Assembly (NCBI GenBank): GCA_965261585.1
Contig: CBDHDN010000019.1
Location: forward strand, 1 to 64,000
Reading direction: 5' to 3'
Length of the DNA: 64,000 bases
Source: CBDHDN01 sp965261585
Lineage (GTDB): Bacteria > Pseudomonadota > Alphaproteobacteria > UBA6615
Positions 41,523 through 50,292 of the stretch are shown here, piece by piece. A model generated the notes under the pieces. The model ran no database searches. It was not told where the DNA came from and saw only the letters and a program-made list of their open reading frames with translations. A program made the position numbers and the translations under genes. Numbering within the stretch: the first letter of the stretch is position 1; the number at the start of each line of letters is the position of its first letter.

Positions 41523-44386
41523 GCCGGCACCGTGGCGGCGTCGACGGCGTCGGCGCAGCGCCCGCAAACGCCGGGGTGGCCGAACGTGCCGACCTCGGGC
41601 AGTACGCGCCAACAGCGCTCGCACTTCTGGCCGGCGGCCGTGCCGGGCACGACGCCGACGCCGGCAAGCCGTGGCTCGTCGATGACAAAGGCGCCGGCCG
41701 GCGGCGGCGCCGGATCGATGCTGATGGCGGACGTAATGCAGGTCTCGGCCAAATCGACGCCGGCCAACGCCGCGGCCAACTCGGGCGGCGCGACATGGAC
41801 GACGGGATGGGCCTGCAGGGACGAGCCGATGCGCTTCTCGGCACGCTCCAGCTCGAGCGCGCCGGTGACGACCCGGCGCACCGCCCGCACCTTGTCCCAC
41901 TTGGCGGCGAGCGCGTCGTCGCGCCATGCCGCCGGCACCGCGGGGAACGTGCGCAGATGGACGCTGTCGTCGCCGGCGGCGTCTACGCCGCCGACACGAG
42001 CCAGCCACGCCTCCTCGGCCGTGAAACAGATGATCGGCGCCAGCCACGCCGTCAGGCAGTCGAATACATGGTCCAGCACCGTGCGGCAGGCGCGCCGGGT
42101 CAGGCCGTCGCGCGGGTCGCAGTAGAGGCTGTCCTTGCGGACGTCGAAGTAGAACGCCGACAAATCGACGGCGCAGAAATTGTGCAGCTGGATCCACAGC
42201 GCGTGAAACGCGTAGTCGTCGACCGCGCCGCGGATCGTGCCGTCGAGCTCCCACAGCCGGTGCAGCACCCAGCGCTCGAGCTCCGGCATGGTGGCCGGCT
42301 CGACACGCTCGCCGGCGCTGAAGCCGTCGAGGTTGCCGAGCAGAAAGCGCAGCGTGTTGCGGATGCGGCGGTAGTGGTCGGCCTGATGCTTCAGGATCTC
42401 CGGGCCGATGCGCACGTCCTCGGCATAGTCGCCGGCGATGACCCAGATGCGCAGGATGTCGGCGCCGGACCGCTCGACGATGTCCTGGGGCGCGACGACA
42501 TTGCCGAGCGATTTGGACATCTTGCGGCCCTGTTCGTCGAGCACGAAGCCGTGCGTCAGAACGGCGTCGTAAGGCGCGCGGCCGCGGGTGCCGCAGCTCT
42601 CCAGCAGCGAGGAATGGAACCAGCCGCGGTGCTGGTCGGAGCCCTCGAGATAGAGCGTGGCCGGCCAGGCGAGGTCGTCGCGCGCCTCCAGCACGAAGCT
42701 GTGGGTCGAGCCGGACTCGAACCAGACCTCGACGATGTCGCGCACCTGCTTGTAATCGCCGGCGGCATAGCCGTCGCCGAGGAAGCGTGACGGCGGGCTG
42801 GCGAACCAGGCATCGCCGCCCTCCTGGGCGAACACGTCGGCGATGCGGTCGAAGACGGCCTGATCGCGCAAGATCTCGCCGGTCTCCTTGTGCACGAACA
42901 CCGGGATCGGCACGCCCCAGGCGCGCTGGCGCGAAATGCACCAGTCGGGCCGCGACTCGATCATCGAGCGCAGGCGGTTGCGGCCGCGCGGCGGGACGAA
43001 GCGGGTGTCGTCGATGGCGCCGAGTGCCTTTTTCCGGAGATCTTTCGTCGCCATGGAGATGAACCACTGCGACGTGTTGCGGAAGATGAGCGGCGCCTTC
43101 GAGCGCCAGGAGTGGGGATAGCTGTGGCGCAGCCTGGCGCGGCCGAGCAGGCCGCCGGCGCCGTCCAGCGCGGTCATGACGGCCGCGTTGGCATCGCCCT
43201 CCTTGCCCGCCTCGGTGAGCACCCGGGTGCCTGCGAACAGCGGCACGTGGCGGTAGAACGAGCCGTCCTCGTCGACCGTCGCCGGCACCTCGAGGCCGTT
43301 CGCGGTGCCGAGGACGAAGTCGTCCTCGCCATGGCCGGGAGCGATGTGCACGAAGCCGGTGCCCTGGTCGAGGGTGACGAAGTCTGCGGCCAGGAGCGGC
43401 ACGTCGAAGTCGTAGCCCTGGCCGCGCAGCGGATGGGCGCAGAGAGTACCGGCGAGCGCCTTTCCGGGCAGCCGTGCGACCTCGTCATAGGCGGCGATGC
43501 CGGCGGCCTCGAGAAACGCCGCCCGCAGGTCAGCGGCCGCGGCGACAATGAGCTCGTCGCCCGGCCGCGCGCGGCCGCCCCCGGCGACCGCCGCAACCTC
43601 GCGCACGCGCAGGCGCACATAGTCGGCCGCGGCGTCGTAGGCGATGCCGCGGTTGCCGGGGATCGTCCACGGCGTCGTCGTCCAGATGACGACCGCGGCG
43701 CCGGCGGTCGCCGGCGGCCCGCCGATGACCGGGAAGCGGACGAAGATCGAGGGCGAGGTGTGGTCCATGTACTCGACCTCGGCGTCAGCCAGCGCCGTGC
43801 GCTCGACGGCCGACCACAGGACCGGCTTGGCGCCGCGATAGAGGCCGCCGTTCATGGCGAACTTGGCGATCTCGCGGGCGATCTGGGCCTCCGCGGCGAA
43901 GGCCATCGTCATATAGGGGTTGGCCCAGTCGCCGATCACGCCGAGGCGCTGGAACTCGGCCGACTGGACGCCGATCCAGTGGGCCGCGAAGTCGCGGCAT
44001 TCCTTGCGGAACTCGACGATCGGCACCTCGTCCTTGTTCTTGCCGGCGGCACGGTAGCGCTCCTCCACCTTCCATTCGATGGGCAGGCCGTGGCAGTCCC
44101 AGCCGGGCACGTAGTTGGCGTCCTTGCCGAGCATCTGCTGGGCCCGGTTGACGACGTCCTTCAGGATCTTGTTGAACGCGGTGCCAACGTGCAGGTTGCC
44201 GTTGGCGTAGGGCGGGCCGTCATGGAGGATGAACTTCTCACGCCCGCGGGCGGCCTGGCGCTGCTTTTCATAGAGCCCGATCCGGCGCCAGCGGGCGAGC
44301 AGCTCGGGCTCCTTCTTGGGCAGGCCCGCGCGCATCGGGAAATCGGCGCGCGGCAGGAAGATCGTGTCCTTGTAGTCGGTCGTCAT
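41519..44386 (-). CDS. ileS: isoleucyl-tRNA synthetase
   Basis: 955 residues from the ATG at 44386, usual for the bacterial-type enzyme. The HIGH motif is PPYANGNLHVGTAFNK, the editing domain lies about 190-400, KMSKS is in GRKMSKSLGNVV, and the C-terminus has a zinc finger (CERCWRVLP ... HPGVCGRCADAV). It charges tRNA-Ile. The 290 nt upstream show no T-box or recognisable leader peptide. Confidence 0.97.
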   Translation of the reverse strand: MTTDYKDTIFLPRADFPMRAGLPKKEPELLARWRRIGLYEKQRQAARGREKFILHDGPPYANGNLHVGTAFNKILKDVVNRAQQMLGKDANYVPGWDCHGLPIEWKVEERYRAAGKNKDEVPIVEFRKECRDFAAHWIGVQSAEFQRLGVIGDWANPYMTMAFAAEAQIAREIAKFAMNGGLYRGAKPVLWSAVERTALADAEVEYMDHTSPSIFVRFPVIGGPPATAGAAVVIWTTTPWTIPGNRGIAYDAAADYVRLRVREVAAVAGGGRARPGDELIVAAAADLRAAFLEAAGIAAYDEVARLPGKALAGTLCAHPLRGQGYDFDVPLLAADFVTLDQGTGFVHIAPGHGEDDFVLGTANGLEVPATVDEDGSFYRHVPLFAGTRVLTEAGKEGDANAAVMTALDGAGGLLGRARLRHSYPHSWRSKAPLIFRNTSQWFISMATKDLRKKALGAIDDTRFVPPRGRNRLRSMIESRPDWCISRQRAWGVPIPVFVHKETGEILRDQAVFDRIADVFAQEGGDAWFASPPSRFLGDGYAAGDYKQVRDIVEVWFESGSTHSFVLEARDDLAWPATLYLEGSDQHRGWFHSSLLESCGTRGRAPYDAVLTHGFVLDEQGRKMSKSLGNVVAPQDIVERSGADILRIWVIAGDYAEDVRIGPEILKHQADHYRRIRNTLRFLLGNLDGFSAGERVEPATMPELERWVLHRLWELDGTIRGAVDDYAFHALWIQLHNFCAVDLSAFYFDVRKDSLYCDPRDGLTRRACRTVLDHVFDCLTAWLAPIICFTAEEAWLARVGGVDAAGDDSVHLRTFPAVPAAWRDDALAAKWDKVRAVRRVVTGALELERAEKRIGSSLQAHPVVHVAPPELAAALAGVDLAETCITSAISIDPAPPPAGAFVIDEPRLAGVGVVPGTAAGQKCERCWRVLPEVGTFGHPGVCGRCADAVDAATVPA

Positions 44387-44678
44387 GCCGGCATCCTCGG
44401 CTGGGCAGCGCAGGCGGCAGTGCCCTCGGTCATCTGGCGAATCGGTGCAGGCGCCTCTGCCTATAGACGATGCGCCCGGCGACGACCAGGGCGGCGACGA
44501 ACGGGGGTGGGCTTGTCTCAGCTGGCTGGCGGCAGTTCGGCGGCGCGGGAACCCCGGCCCCTCACGCGAGGGCCGGGCCGATAATTCGCGCCCCACGCCG
44601 GGGCCGTGATGGCGACCGTTCGAACATGGCGCGACCATAGGCGGGCAGCCGGTGGCGGTCAAGAAACTGGGGGGGGCC
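44387..44678. other. ileS upstream region
   Basis: 292 bp between ribF and ileS. It contains GC-rich inverted repeats (CCCGGCCC.../GGGCCGGG near 44553-44580) but no tRNA, T-box specifier structure or clear open frame. The ileS promoter should lie here. Confidence 0.4.
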
Positions 44679-45671
44679 TTAGGACGGTACGCCCTCGCCG
44701 AAGGCGGGCGGCCGGCCCCCCGCGGGCGCAGCCGAGTGGCGGCGCAGGATCTCGTGTGCCTGCCGGCTGTCCTCGGCCATCTTGGCCTGCAGCGCCGGCA
44801 GGGTGTCGAACTTGATCTCCGGGCGCAGGTAGTCGACGAAGGCGACGCGCAGGTGGCGGCCATAGAGGTCGCCGGCGAAATCGAAGAGGTGGACCTCGAG
44901 GAGCAGCGTCTTGCCGTCGACCGTCGGCCGGACGCCGAGGCTGGCGACGCCGTCGTGCCACGCGGTCGCGGCCCCGGCATCGATGCCGGCGCGCACGGCA
45001 TAGACGCCGTAGGCCGGGCGCAGATAGTCGCCGAGCTCCAGGTTCGCCGTCGGATAGCCGAGCGTGCGGCCGCGCTGGTCGCCGAGGATGACGCGGCCCT
45101 CGACCTCCCACAGGTGGCCGAGCAGGGCCGCGGCGCGCGCCGCCTCGCCCTGCCGCAGGCAGCGGCGGATCAGGCTCGAGGAGAAGATCTCGGCCCCCGG
45201 ATCGCGGACCGCATCGACGATCGTGACGGCGAAGCCGAGCGTTTGCGCGCGCGCCGCCAGCAGCGCGGGCGTGCCCAGGCGCTTATGCCCGAAGCGGAAA
45301 TCGTGGCCGATCACGACATGGCGCGCGGCGAGGCCGCCGTGGAGCACGACGGCGACAAAATCCTCCGCCGTCATGCGGGAAAACGCCGCATCGAAGCGGA
45401 GGACGACCAGCACGTCGACACCCAGCGCCTCGAGATGGCGCGTGCGGGTGCGGAAGGCGGTCAGGCGAAACGGCGGCGCATCGGGTTGGAAAACGGCGCG
45501 TGGATGCGGCTCAAAGGTGAGCACAGCAAGCGGCACGCCGGCCTGGGCCAGGGTGCGGGCCTGGGCGATAACCGCCTGGTGGCCGCGATGCACGCCGTCG
45601 AAGTTGCCGAGCACGACGACCGCGCCGCGGGCCTCCTGGGTCAGGTCGTCGAAGTGGCGAAAGACATGCAT
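44679..45671 (-). CDS. ribF: bifunctional riboflavin kinase/FAD synthetase
   Basis: 330 residues from the ATG at 45671 (MHVFRHF); a longer start is less likely. The N-terminal adenylyltransferase has VVLGNFDGVHRGHQAV, then FEPHPRAVF and IGHDFRFGHKRLG. The C-terminal flavokinase has GRTLGYPTANLEL and the acidic EVHLFDFAGDLYG. It makes FMN and FAD. The order maoC-ribF-ileS-lspA is conserved in the group. Confidence 0.95.
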   Translation of the reverse strand: MHVFRHFDDLTQEARGAVVVLGNFDGVHRGHQAVIAQARTLAQAGVPLAVLTFEPHPRAVFQPDAPPFRLTAFRTRTRHLEALGVDVLVVLRFDAAFSRMTAEDFVAVVLHGGLAARHVVIGHDFRFGHKRLGTPALLAARAQTLGFAVTIVDAVRDPGAEIFSSSLIRRCLRQGEAARAAALLGHLWEVEGRVILGDQRGRTLGYPTANLELGDYLRPAYGVYAVRAGIDAGAATAWHDGVASLGVRPTVDGKTLLLEVHLFDFAGDLYGRHLRVAFVDYLRPEIKFDTLPALQAKMAEDSRQAHEILRRHSAAPAGGRPPAFGEGVPS

Positions 45672-45759
45672 GTCGTCGGGCGCGGGTGTACCCGCGGCCG
45701 GGCCGACTGGCAAGGCCGCCTAGGCAAGTCAGATGCGCGGCCGCGCCGGCAGGGACGGC

Positions 45760-46272
45760 TCAGGCGTCGGCGGCGGGCCGGTTCGGCACCAGGATCGTCG
45801 CCTCGCCGTCGACGACCACGGTCTCGCCGACGGAGCACACCGTCGTCAGGATGCAGCGCCGGCGCGCCCGGTCAATGTCCTTGATCGTCGCCCGGGCAAC
45901 GACGGTCTCGCCGGCCCGGACCGGGGCCTTGAACTTCAGCGACTGACCAACATAGATGCAGCCGGGGCCCGGCAGCTTCATGCCGATGACCGTCGAGATG
46001 AAGCTGGCCGTCAGCATGCCGTGGGCGATCGGGCCGGCTAACTTGGTGCCGATGGCGAACTCGTGGTTCAGGTGGACCGGGTTGTTGTCGCCGGAGATGC
46101 CGGCGAACAGGACGATGTCGGCCTCGCTGACCGTCTTGGCATAGACCGCGGTCATGCCGGGCTCGAGATCCTCGAGATAGAGCCCGTGCAGCTCCGACAT
46201 CTCGAACTGCGCCCGCCCGCTGCCGCCGTTGCCCGATCCGCCCTGGCCCCGCCCGTTATTGCGATCCAACAT
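45760..46272 (-). CDS. MaoC-like (R)-specific enoyl-CoA hydratase (PhaJ-like)
   Basis: 170 residues with a Gly/Asn-rich N-terminal lead of about 24 residues, then a single hot-dog domain. The hydratase-2 motif AGISGDNNPVHLNHEFA supplies the catalytic Asp and His (D62, H67). It would convert trans-enoyl-CoA to (R)-3-hydroxyacyl-CoA, a precursor of polyhydroxyalkanoates. An inverted repeat rich in TGCA about 150 bp upstream resembles binding sites of the PHA regulator PhaR, which fits that role. A family-B MITE lies between the start codon and that site. Confidence 0.85.
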   Translation of the reverse strand: MLDRNNGRGQGGSGNGGSGRAQFEMSELHGLYLEDLEPGMTAVYAKTVSEADIVLFAGISGDNNPVHLNHEFAIGTKLAGPIAHGMLTASFISTVIGMKLPGPGCIYVGQSLKFKAPVRAGETVVARATIKDIDRARRRCILTTVCSVGETVVVDGEATILVPNRPAADA

Positions 46273-46285
46273 GGTCTATCCCCTA

Positions 46286-46402
46286 GTGTTTCGATGCCGA
46301 CGGATGGGGACCCATCCGTCAGCTGAATCGAACCACCAGCTTATTGATTCTGTGGGCTGATTCACCTAACGCTTGGGCACCCAAGCGTTAGGATCAGACC
46401 AC
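46286..46402 (+). repeat. 117-bp double-hairpin MITE (family B), copy 2
   Basis: Same 117-bp element as the copies at 30408 and 60980. TA borders the left end (46284-46285, in CTAG), whereas the right flank has mutated to CG. Both hairpins remain paired. It lies 12 bp upstream of the MaoC-like start codon, inside that gene's leader. Confidence 0.85.
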
Positions 46403-46418
46403 CGGCCGCCGATAACGC

Positions 46419-46446
46419 AGTGCAACATATGCTGCTGCATTGCACT
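46419..46446. promoter_or_regulatory. TGCA-rich inverted repeat, possible PhaR operator
   Basis: AGTGCAA and TTGCACT are separated by 14 bp, with further TGC/GCA steps between (CATATGCTGCTGCA). PhaR proteins of alphaproteobacteria bind TGC/GCA-rich sites before phasin and PHA genes. The site lies upstream of the PhaJ-like gene with a MITE in between. Binding is inferred. Confidence 0.4.
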
Positions 46447-46754
46447 ATAACCGGACACTGATATCGGTCAAGTTGCCCCAGGATTCGCGGGTTTGACGCG
46501 ACTTCGTTAATATTGCGTTGCCGAACGCGCCCGCGGATCCGGGTGCCAGTGCTGCGGCGCGACAGGTGGTCGGCCGGGGCCAGGCCGAATCGCCACTGGC
46601 CGATCGCCGTGTCGAGAACATTCTGAGTTGACCGGTTTATGTACCATATGAGTTGACCGCTTCTGTTGCGGTTTCTGGCCCTGTGGGGAAGTGGTCGGTC
46701 GCGGAGCGGCTGTCCACTTGTCCACAGGGCGCCGGTCGGTCGCGTCGAAGCGGG

Positions 46755-49700
46755 TCACGCGGCCTCGCGGGTTTGGCTGTCGATCGGTTGGCCATCGGCG
46801 TGGTATCGCGCCAGACATCGCGGTCCATGGAAGACGGCCATTGTGCCGTCGGGGTATTCGTGGACGCGGACCCTGGCCTTGACGTAATGGCGGCGGTGGC
46901 GGCCGGCGGGGATCTGAAGTGCCAGGCGCTTGTAGCGCACCGTGTTGTCGTTTGAGACGGTGCGTTCCTCGTGGATGCACAGGATGTCGTCGAGCGCGCC
47001 GGTGAAGGGGACGAAGGCGGTGCCCTGGTCCTCGGCCGGGGTCGCGAAGCGGGCGTTGTGTTGTTGCAGGAAGACCTCCTTGAGGAAGCGGTTGGCCTCG
47101 ACCATGTCGGTGATGCCGGCGAGCCTGAGTTCCTGGGGCAGGCGCTTCTGCAAGGTGCCGAACATGCGCTCCGAGCGCCCCCTTGCCTCGGGCGAGTAGG
47201 CCGGGATCAACTCGATGCCGAGCTGCGCCAGGGCGCGGCCGACCTGGGTCGGGGTGTCCTTGTCCACCTTGCCGCCGGCCTCGGGCGTGTTCCAGTAGTG
47301 GCTGGCGCGGTCGGCGTAGAGCGAGCAGAACAGGCCCTTGGCCCGGATCGCCTCGGACACCCCCTGGAAGCTCGACATGGTGCCCTCTTCGGCGACGAAG
47401 AAGGCCGAGTAGATATCGCTGGTCGCATCGTCCATGGTGACGATCAGGTCCCACCATCGACCGGGGACCCACTCGTGGCTCGAGCCGTCCTGGTGCAACA
47501 TCATGCCGGGCAGGGCACGGCGCGGCCGCTTGCGCCGGTGCGCCCCACGCCTGGGCGCCGCGCGCCTGCGCCCATGGGCTTGCAAGCTCAGCCGCAGCCA
47601 GTTGTAGCTGCGCTTGAAGCCGTGATCGGCCACCAGCTTCTCGTGGAAGTGCTTGGCCGTGAAGTCCCAGTAGCGGGTGTCGAACAACTCCAGCACCCGC
47701 GCCACCTCGTCCACCGGCGCGCGCCGCGCCGAGAGGCGGCCCAGGCGGCGGTCGTAGAGACCGTCGGCTCCCTCCGCCTCGTAGCGGTCGCGCCAGCGCC
47801 GGAAGGTGCGCTCCGAGACACCCAGAACCTCCGCCGCCTCCGCCTGGCTCAGTAGAGTCGGGGGCTGGCGCGCCAGCTTTAAGGGTCCGGTGGCGGTTCC
47901 GTCGCTTTCGCTCCGGGCCTCAGTCCGGCTCCCGTGGCCACGTTTCCAGTCCCCCGCTCATCAAACCGGACGTGCGGATCTCTCGCATCCGGCTTTCGGA
48001 CGAGATCATACCTTCGCACTCGGAAGGCCTATCGTCTGCCGCGTGAGACGCGTGAGGCCATATTCATCGTATAGCCGGGCGTCCGGGAAATGCACGAATT
48101 TCCCGAACCGCGTCTTGTGCTTTCGACAGAGCCACTGACGGAGCCGCCTGACCGCGTGTTGGTTGACCGCGCTATAAGCTGGGCTGACCTGACCAAGACA
48201 GAAGTAGTTCGCCCACCCGACGATGGTCCGGTTCAGGCGTTCCACCACCATTTCCGACGGCAGCAGCTGGTAGCGTGGCGTGGTGATATCGCTGATCGTG
48301 CGGCAAATGCTCTGGACGCTCGCTTTGCTGGGTCGGGTTCCAGTGTAGGTCCCCTCCCCGGTCGGGCGGTAGTTGCGTCCGATGCGGTAGCCCAGAAACT
48401 CCAATGGCCCCTCCGGGCACCGCAAGCATCGGGTCTTCCGTTCGTTGACCGGCAGCTTCAGACCCTCCATGAGCCGCTCGACCGCCGTCAGCATTTCCGC
48501 CGCCGGGGCCTTGCCGAGCACGCAAAGGTCGTCCGCGTAGTTCACGATTTCCGAACGGAAGCGCCGGGCATAGCCCAGCACCTTCCAACCCAGTATGAAG
48601 CGCCGCATATAGAGGTTGCTGAGCAGCGGCGAGATCGGCGCCCCTTGCGGGGTTCCTTTCCGCTCCCTGCGCGCCCGGTTCGTGCGGCTGGTGCCGCCCT
48701 TGCCGTCGTCCTCCTCCACCGGCATCTCCAGCCACGCCTTGATGAGTCCGAGCATCCGCCCGTCGCTGATGCGCCGGGCGAGGCTTTTCATCAATTCGGC
48801 GTGCGGAATTTCGCCGAAGTAGTTGGACAAATCGCAATCAACCACCTCGTTGTGCCCCCTGTACAGGAGACGATGAACGCGTTGTACCGCGTCGAGGGCG
48901 CTCCGCTCCGGCCTGTAGGCGTACTGCTCCGGTTGCAAGTCGGCTTCGAACATCGGTGTCAGCACGAGCATGGCCGATGTCTGCGCCACTCGGTCCCGTA
49001 TGCAGGGAATGCCCAATGGCCGGAACTTGCCGGGCTGTTTCTTCGGGATCAGAACCTGTCGCACCGGCTTCGGTGTGTAGGTGGCATCCCTCAGTTCCCG
49101 CGCCAGTTCCCCGAGCCAGCGGTCCACGCCGTACGCCTTGATGTCCGCGAAGTTCTCTCCGTCCACCCCGGCAGCGCCGCCATTGCGGCGAACCTGCCTC
49201 CAGGCTTCCATCAAGAAGTCCTCGCGCCACACCTTGTCAATCAGCGAATGGAACCGCCGTCCGGGTTCTTCCTTAGCTTTCGCATGTAACACGGTCTGGA
49301 ATTTCCGAACCTTTTCTGACCCTGTTAGGCTCTCGCCAGTGGTCACGTCTTGCTTCCTTTCCGTATTGCTCTCGAACCAGGGCTCCTTTCCTCCGCCGGC
49401 ATTACCCGGCCTCCGCGGTACTACGAGCCCATCCGCCACCCTGCCGGCCCGGCCTGCCCCTCACGGGGTTCCGGTTGGTGAGTGCACACCACCGACAGGG
49501 CTTCCCGTGTTGCTCCCATCCTCCTGCTCCATGCGTGCAGCCACCATTACCCCGGCGGAGCCGGCCGGTGCGCGTGTCGTTCTCTTCCCGGCCGGTGGCA
49601 GCCTTCCCCGAGTAGCTGACGGGTCGGCTTCCGCATTCCAAGTTTCGAGGCCTGCTCGGTGTTCACTCGCGTTGCGGCCCGCATGGTCGCTGAACCGCCC

Positions 49701-49913
49701 AGGGCGGTCCGTTTCTCGGAGTGCTTCAAACGATGTCGTTACCTCCATCATTCGCTCTGATTGCTACCGGCTGGAACGACAGTTGCCGGGCGGGATTTTC
49801 ACCCGCTGAAGGATGGTGCCTTTCCACGGCACACAGCCACCCCGATGGGTGCGCCCGTAAACCTCCTCGAACTTCATCAATCTCAGTCCCTGTACCTGCT
49901 CCGTCCAACGCAT
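46755..49913 (-). CDS. transposase, ISNCY-type, split by a group II intron (spliced 391 aa)
   Basis: Exon 1 runs 49913-49835 (ATG, 79 nt, MRWTEQVQGLRLMKFEEVYG then RTHRGG) and exon 2 47851-46755 (1097 nt). Joined, they are 1176 nt in one frame, with the junction RTHRGG-LSQAEAAEVLG. The spliced protein has an N-terminal helix-turn-helix (AAEVLGVSERTFRRW) and an rve/DDE core with MMLHQDGSSHEW, CSLYADRASHYW and SPEARGRSERMFGTLQ for D, D and E. Without splicing the second exon lacks its N-terminus, so activity depends on intron removal. Confidence 0.87.
47852..49834 (-). ncRNA. group II intron (bacterial, with reverse-transcriptase gene)
   Basis: 5' end GTGTG at 49834, then CAGCGGGTGAAAATCCCG typical of domain I starts. 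About 395 nt precede the protein gene. Domain V lies at about 47964-47996 (AAAGCCGGATGCGAGAG...CGCACGTCCGGTTT, with the AGC triad). Domain VI is closed by CGGGGG-CTGG with CCAG-CCCCCG, and the 3' end is CTCTAC with an A seven nt from the end as branch candidate. The distal part of domain VI is about 70 nt longer than usual. Both ends are fixed by the restored host frame. Confidence 0.85.
48006..49439 (-). CDS. group II intron reverse transcriptase/maturase
   Basis: 477 residues. Reverse-transcriptase blocks run from about 70 to 370: KFRPLGIPCIRDRVAQ, YAYRPERSALDAVQ, VVDCDLSNYF, GTPQGAPISPLLSNLYM and the catalytic YADD at 301-304. A thumb/X (maturase) domain follows (LNRTIVGWANYFCLG) to the end. 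No HNH endonuclease domain is present, so retrohoming would use nascent DNA primers. Intact, so the intron may be active. It sits in domain IV of the intron. Confidence 0.95.
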   Translation of the reverse strand: MADGLVVPRRPGNAGGGKEPWFESNTERKQDVTTGESLTGSEKVRKFQTVLHAKAKEEPGRRFHSLIDKVWREDFLMEAWRQVRRNGGAAGVDGENFADIKAYGVDRWLGELARELRDATYTPKPVRQVLIPKKQPGKFRPLGIPCIRDRVAQTSAMLVLTPMFEADLQPEQYAYRPERSALDAVQRVHRLLYRGHNEVVDCDLSNYFGEIPHAELMKSLARRISDGRMLGLIKAWLEMPVEEDDGKGGTSRTNRARRERKGTPQGAPISPLLSNLYMRRFILGWKVLGYARRFRSEIVNYADDLCVLGKAPAAEMLTAVERLMEGLKLPVNERKTRCLRCPEGPLEFLGYRIGRNYRPTGEGTYTGTRPSKASVQSICRTISDITTPRYQLLPSEMVVERLNRTIVGWANYFCLGQVSPAYSAVNQHAVRRLRQWLCRKHKTRFGKFVHFPDARLYDEYGLTRLTRQTIGLPSAKV

Positions 49914-50042
49914 CGCCTCCCTCCATGGCTTGGAGGCGTTCTAAAACCGGACAGATCATCTGGTACATAAACCGGACATATCGCGTGTTACCGACACACT
50001 GGCCGATCGCCGTTGGCGGCGGCTGCCGCGTAGGCTAAGAGT

Positions 50043-50067
50043 GGCCCCTCGCGCAACCGGAGGGGCC
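50043..50067 (+). promoter_or_regulatory. hairpin covering the ribosome site of the 50074 gene
   Basis: An 8-bp stem GGCCCCTC (50043-50050) with GAGGGGCC (50060-50067) and a 9-nt loop. The 3' arm is the GGAGGGG sequence that would bind the ribosome 7-8 nt before the ATG at 50074. If transcribed from upstream, translation should be inhibited unless the hairpin is opened or GTG 50041 is used. Confidence 0.45.
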
Positions 50068-50073
50068 GACGGC

Positions 50074-50292
50074 ATGGCCGGGCGATTCCCGAAAATTCCC
50101 AAGGTTCGCCAACGGGCGGAGCTGTTCCTGGCCGACGGCAGCCGGCTGGCCGGCCACGTGTTCGTCGAGGCGACGAGCCGCATCCAGGACGTGCTGAACC
50201 GACCGGAGCGCTTTTTTCCCTTCGTCGACGAGGCCGGCGACATTCAGCTCGTCAACAAGGAGCTGGTCGTGCGGGTGCGGCCGGAGGACTGA
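50074..50292 (+). CDS. small conserved hypothetical protein (72 aa)
   Basis: From the ATG at 50074 (a GTG at 50041 would add 11 codons). The core FLADGSRLAGHVFVEATSRI, QDVLNRPERFFPF and IQLVNKELVVRV resembles small DUF6812-like proteins (recalled, not searched), probably beta-rich. It overlaps the following hydrolase by one base (TGATG). A strong GC hairpin (50043-50067) covers the ribosome site of the ATG. The ISNCY-type element just upstream (ends 49996) has likely separated it from its promoter. Confidence 0.6.
   Translation: MAGRFPKIPKVRQRAELFLADGSRLAGHVFVEATSRIQDVLNRPERFFPFVDEAGDIQLVNKELVVRVRPED

Larger units (their letters stand above)
46610..49996 (-). mobile_element. ISNCY-type (IS1202-like) insertion sequence carrying a group II intron
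   Basis: 3387 bp including a 1983-nt intron (1404 bp without it). Ends TGTCG ... CGACA with long, imperfect inverted repeats that share CCGGTTTATGTACCA. The flanking direct repeat CACTGGCCGATCGCCG (16 bp, 46594-46609 and 49997-50012) is a long target duplication, as known for IS1202-type elements. It lies between the MaoC-like gene's upstream region and a small gene at 50074. It encodes one transposase on the minus strand. Confidence 0.88.

Noticed and set aside
44387..44678. T-box or tRNA gene upstream of ileS
   Set aside because: No T-box consensus, specifier loop or cloverleaf was found; T-boxes are also rare in alphaproteobacteria.
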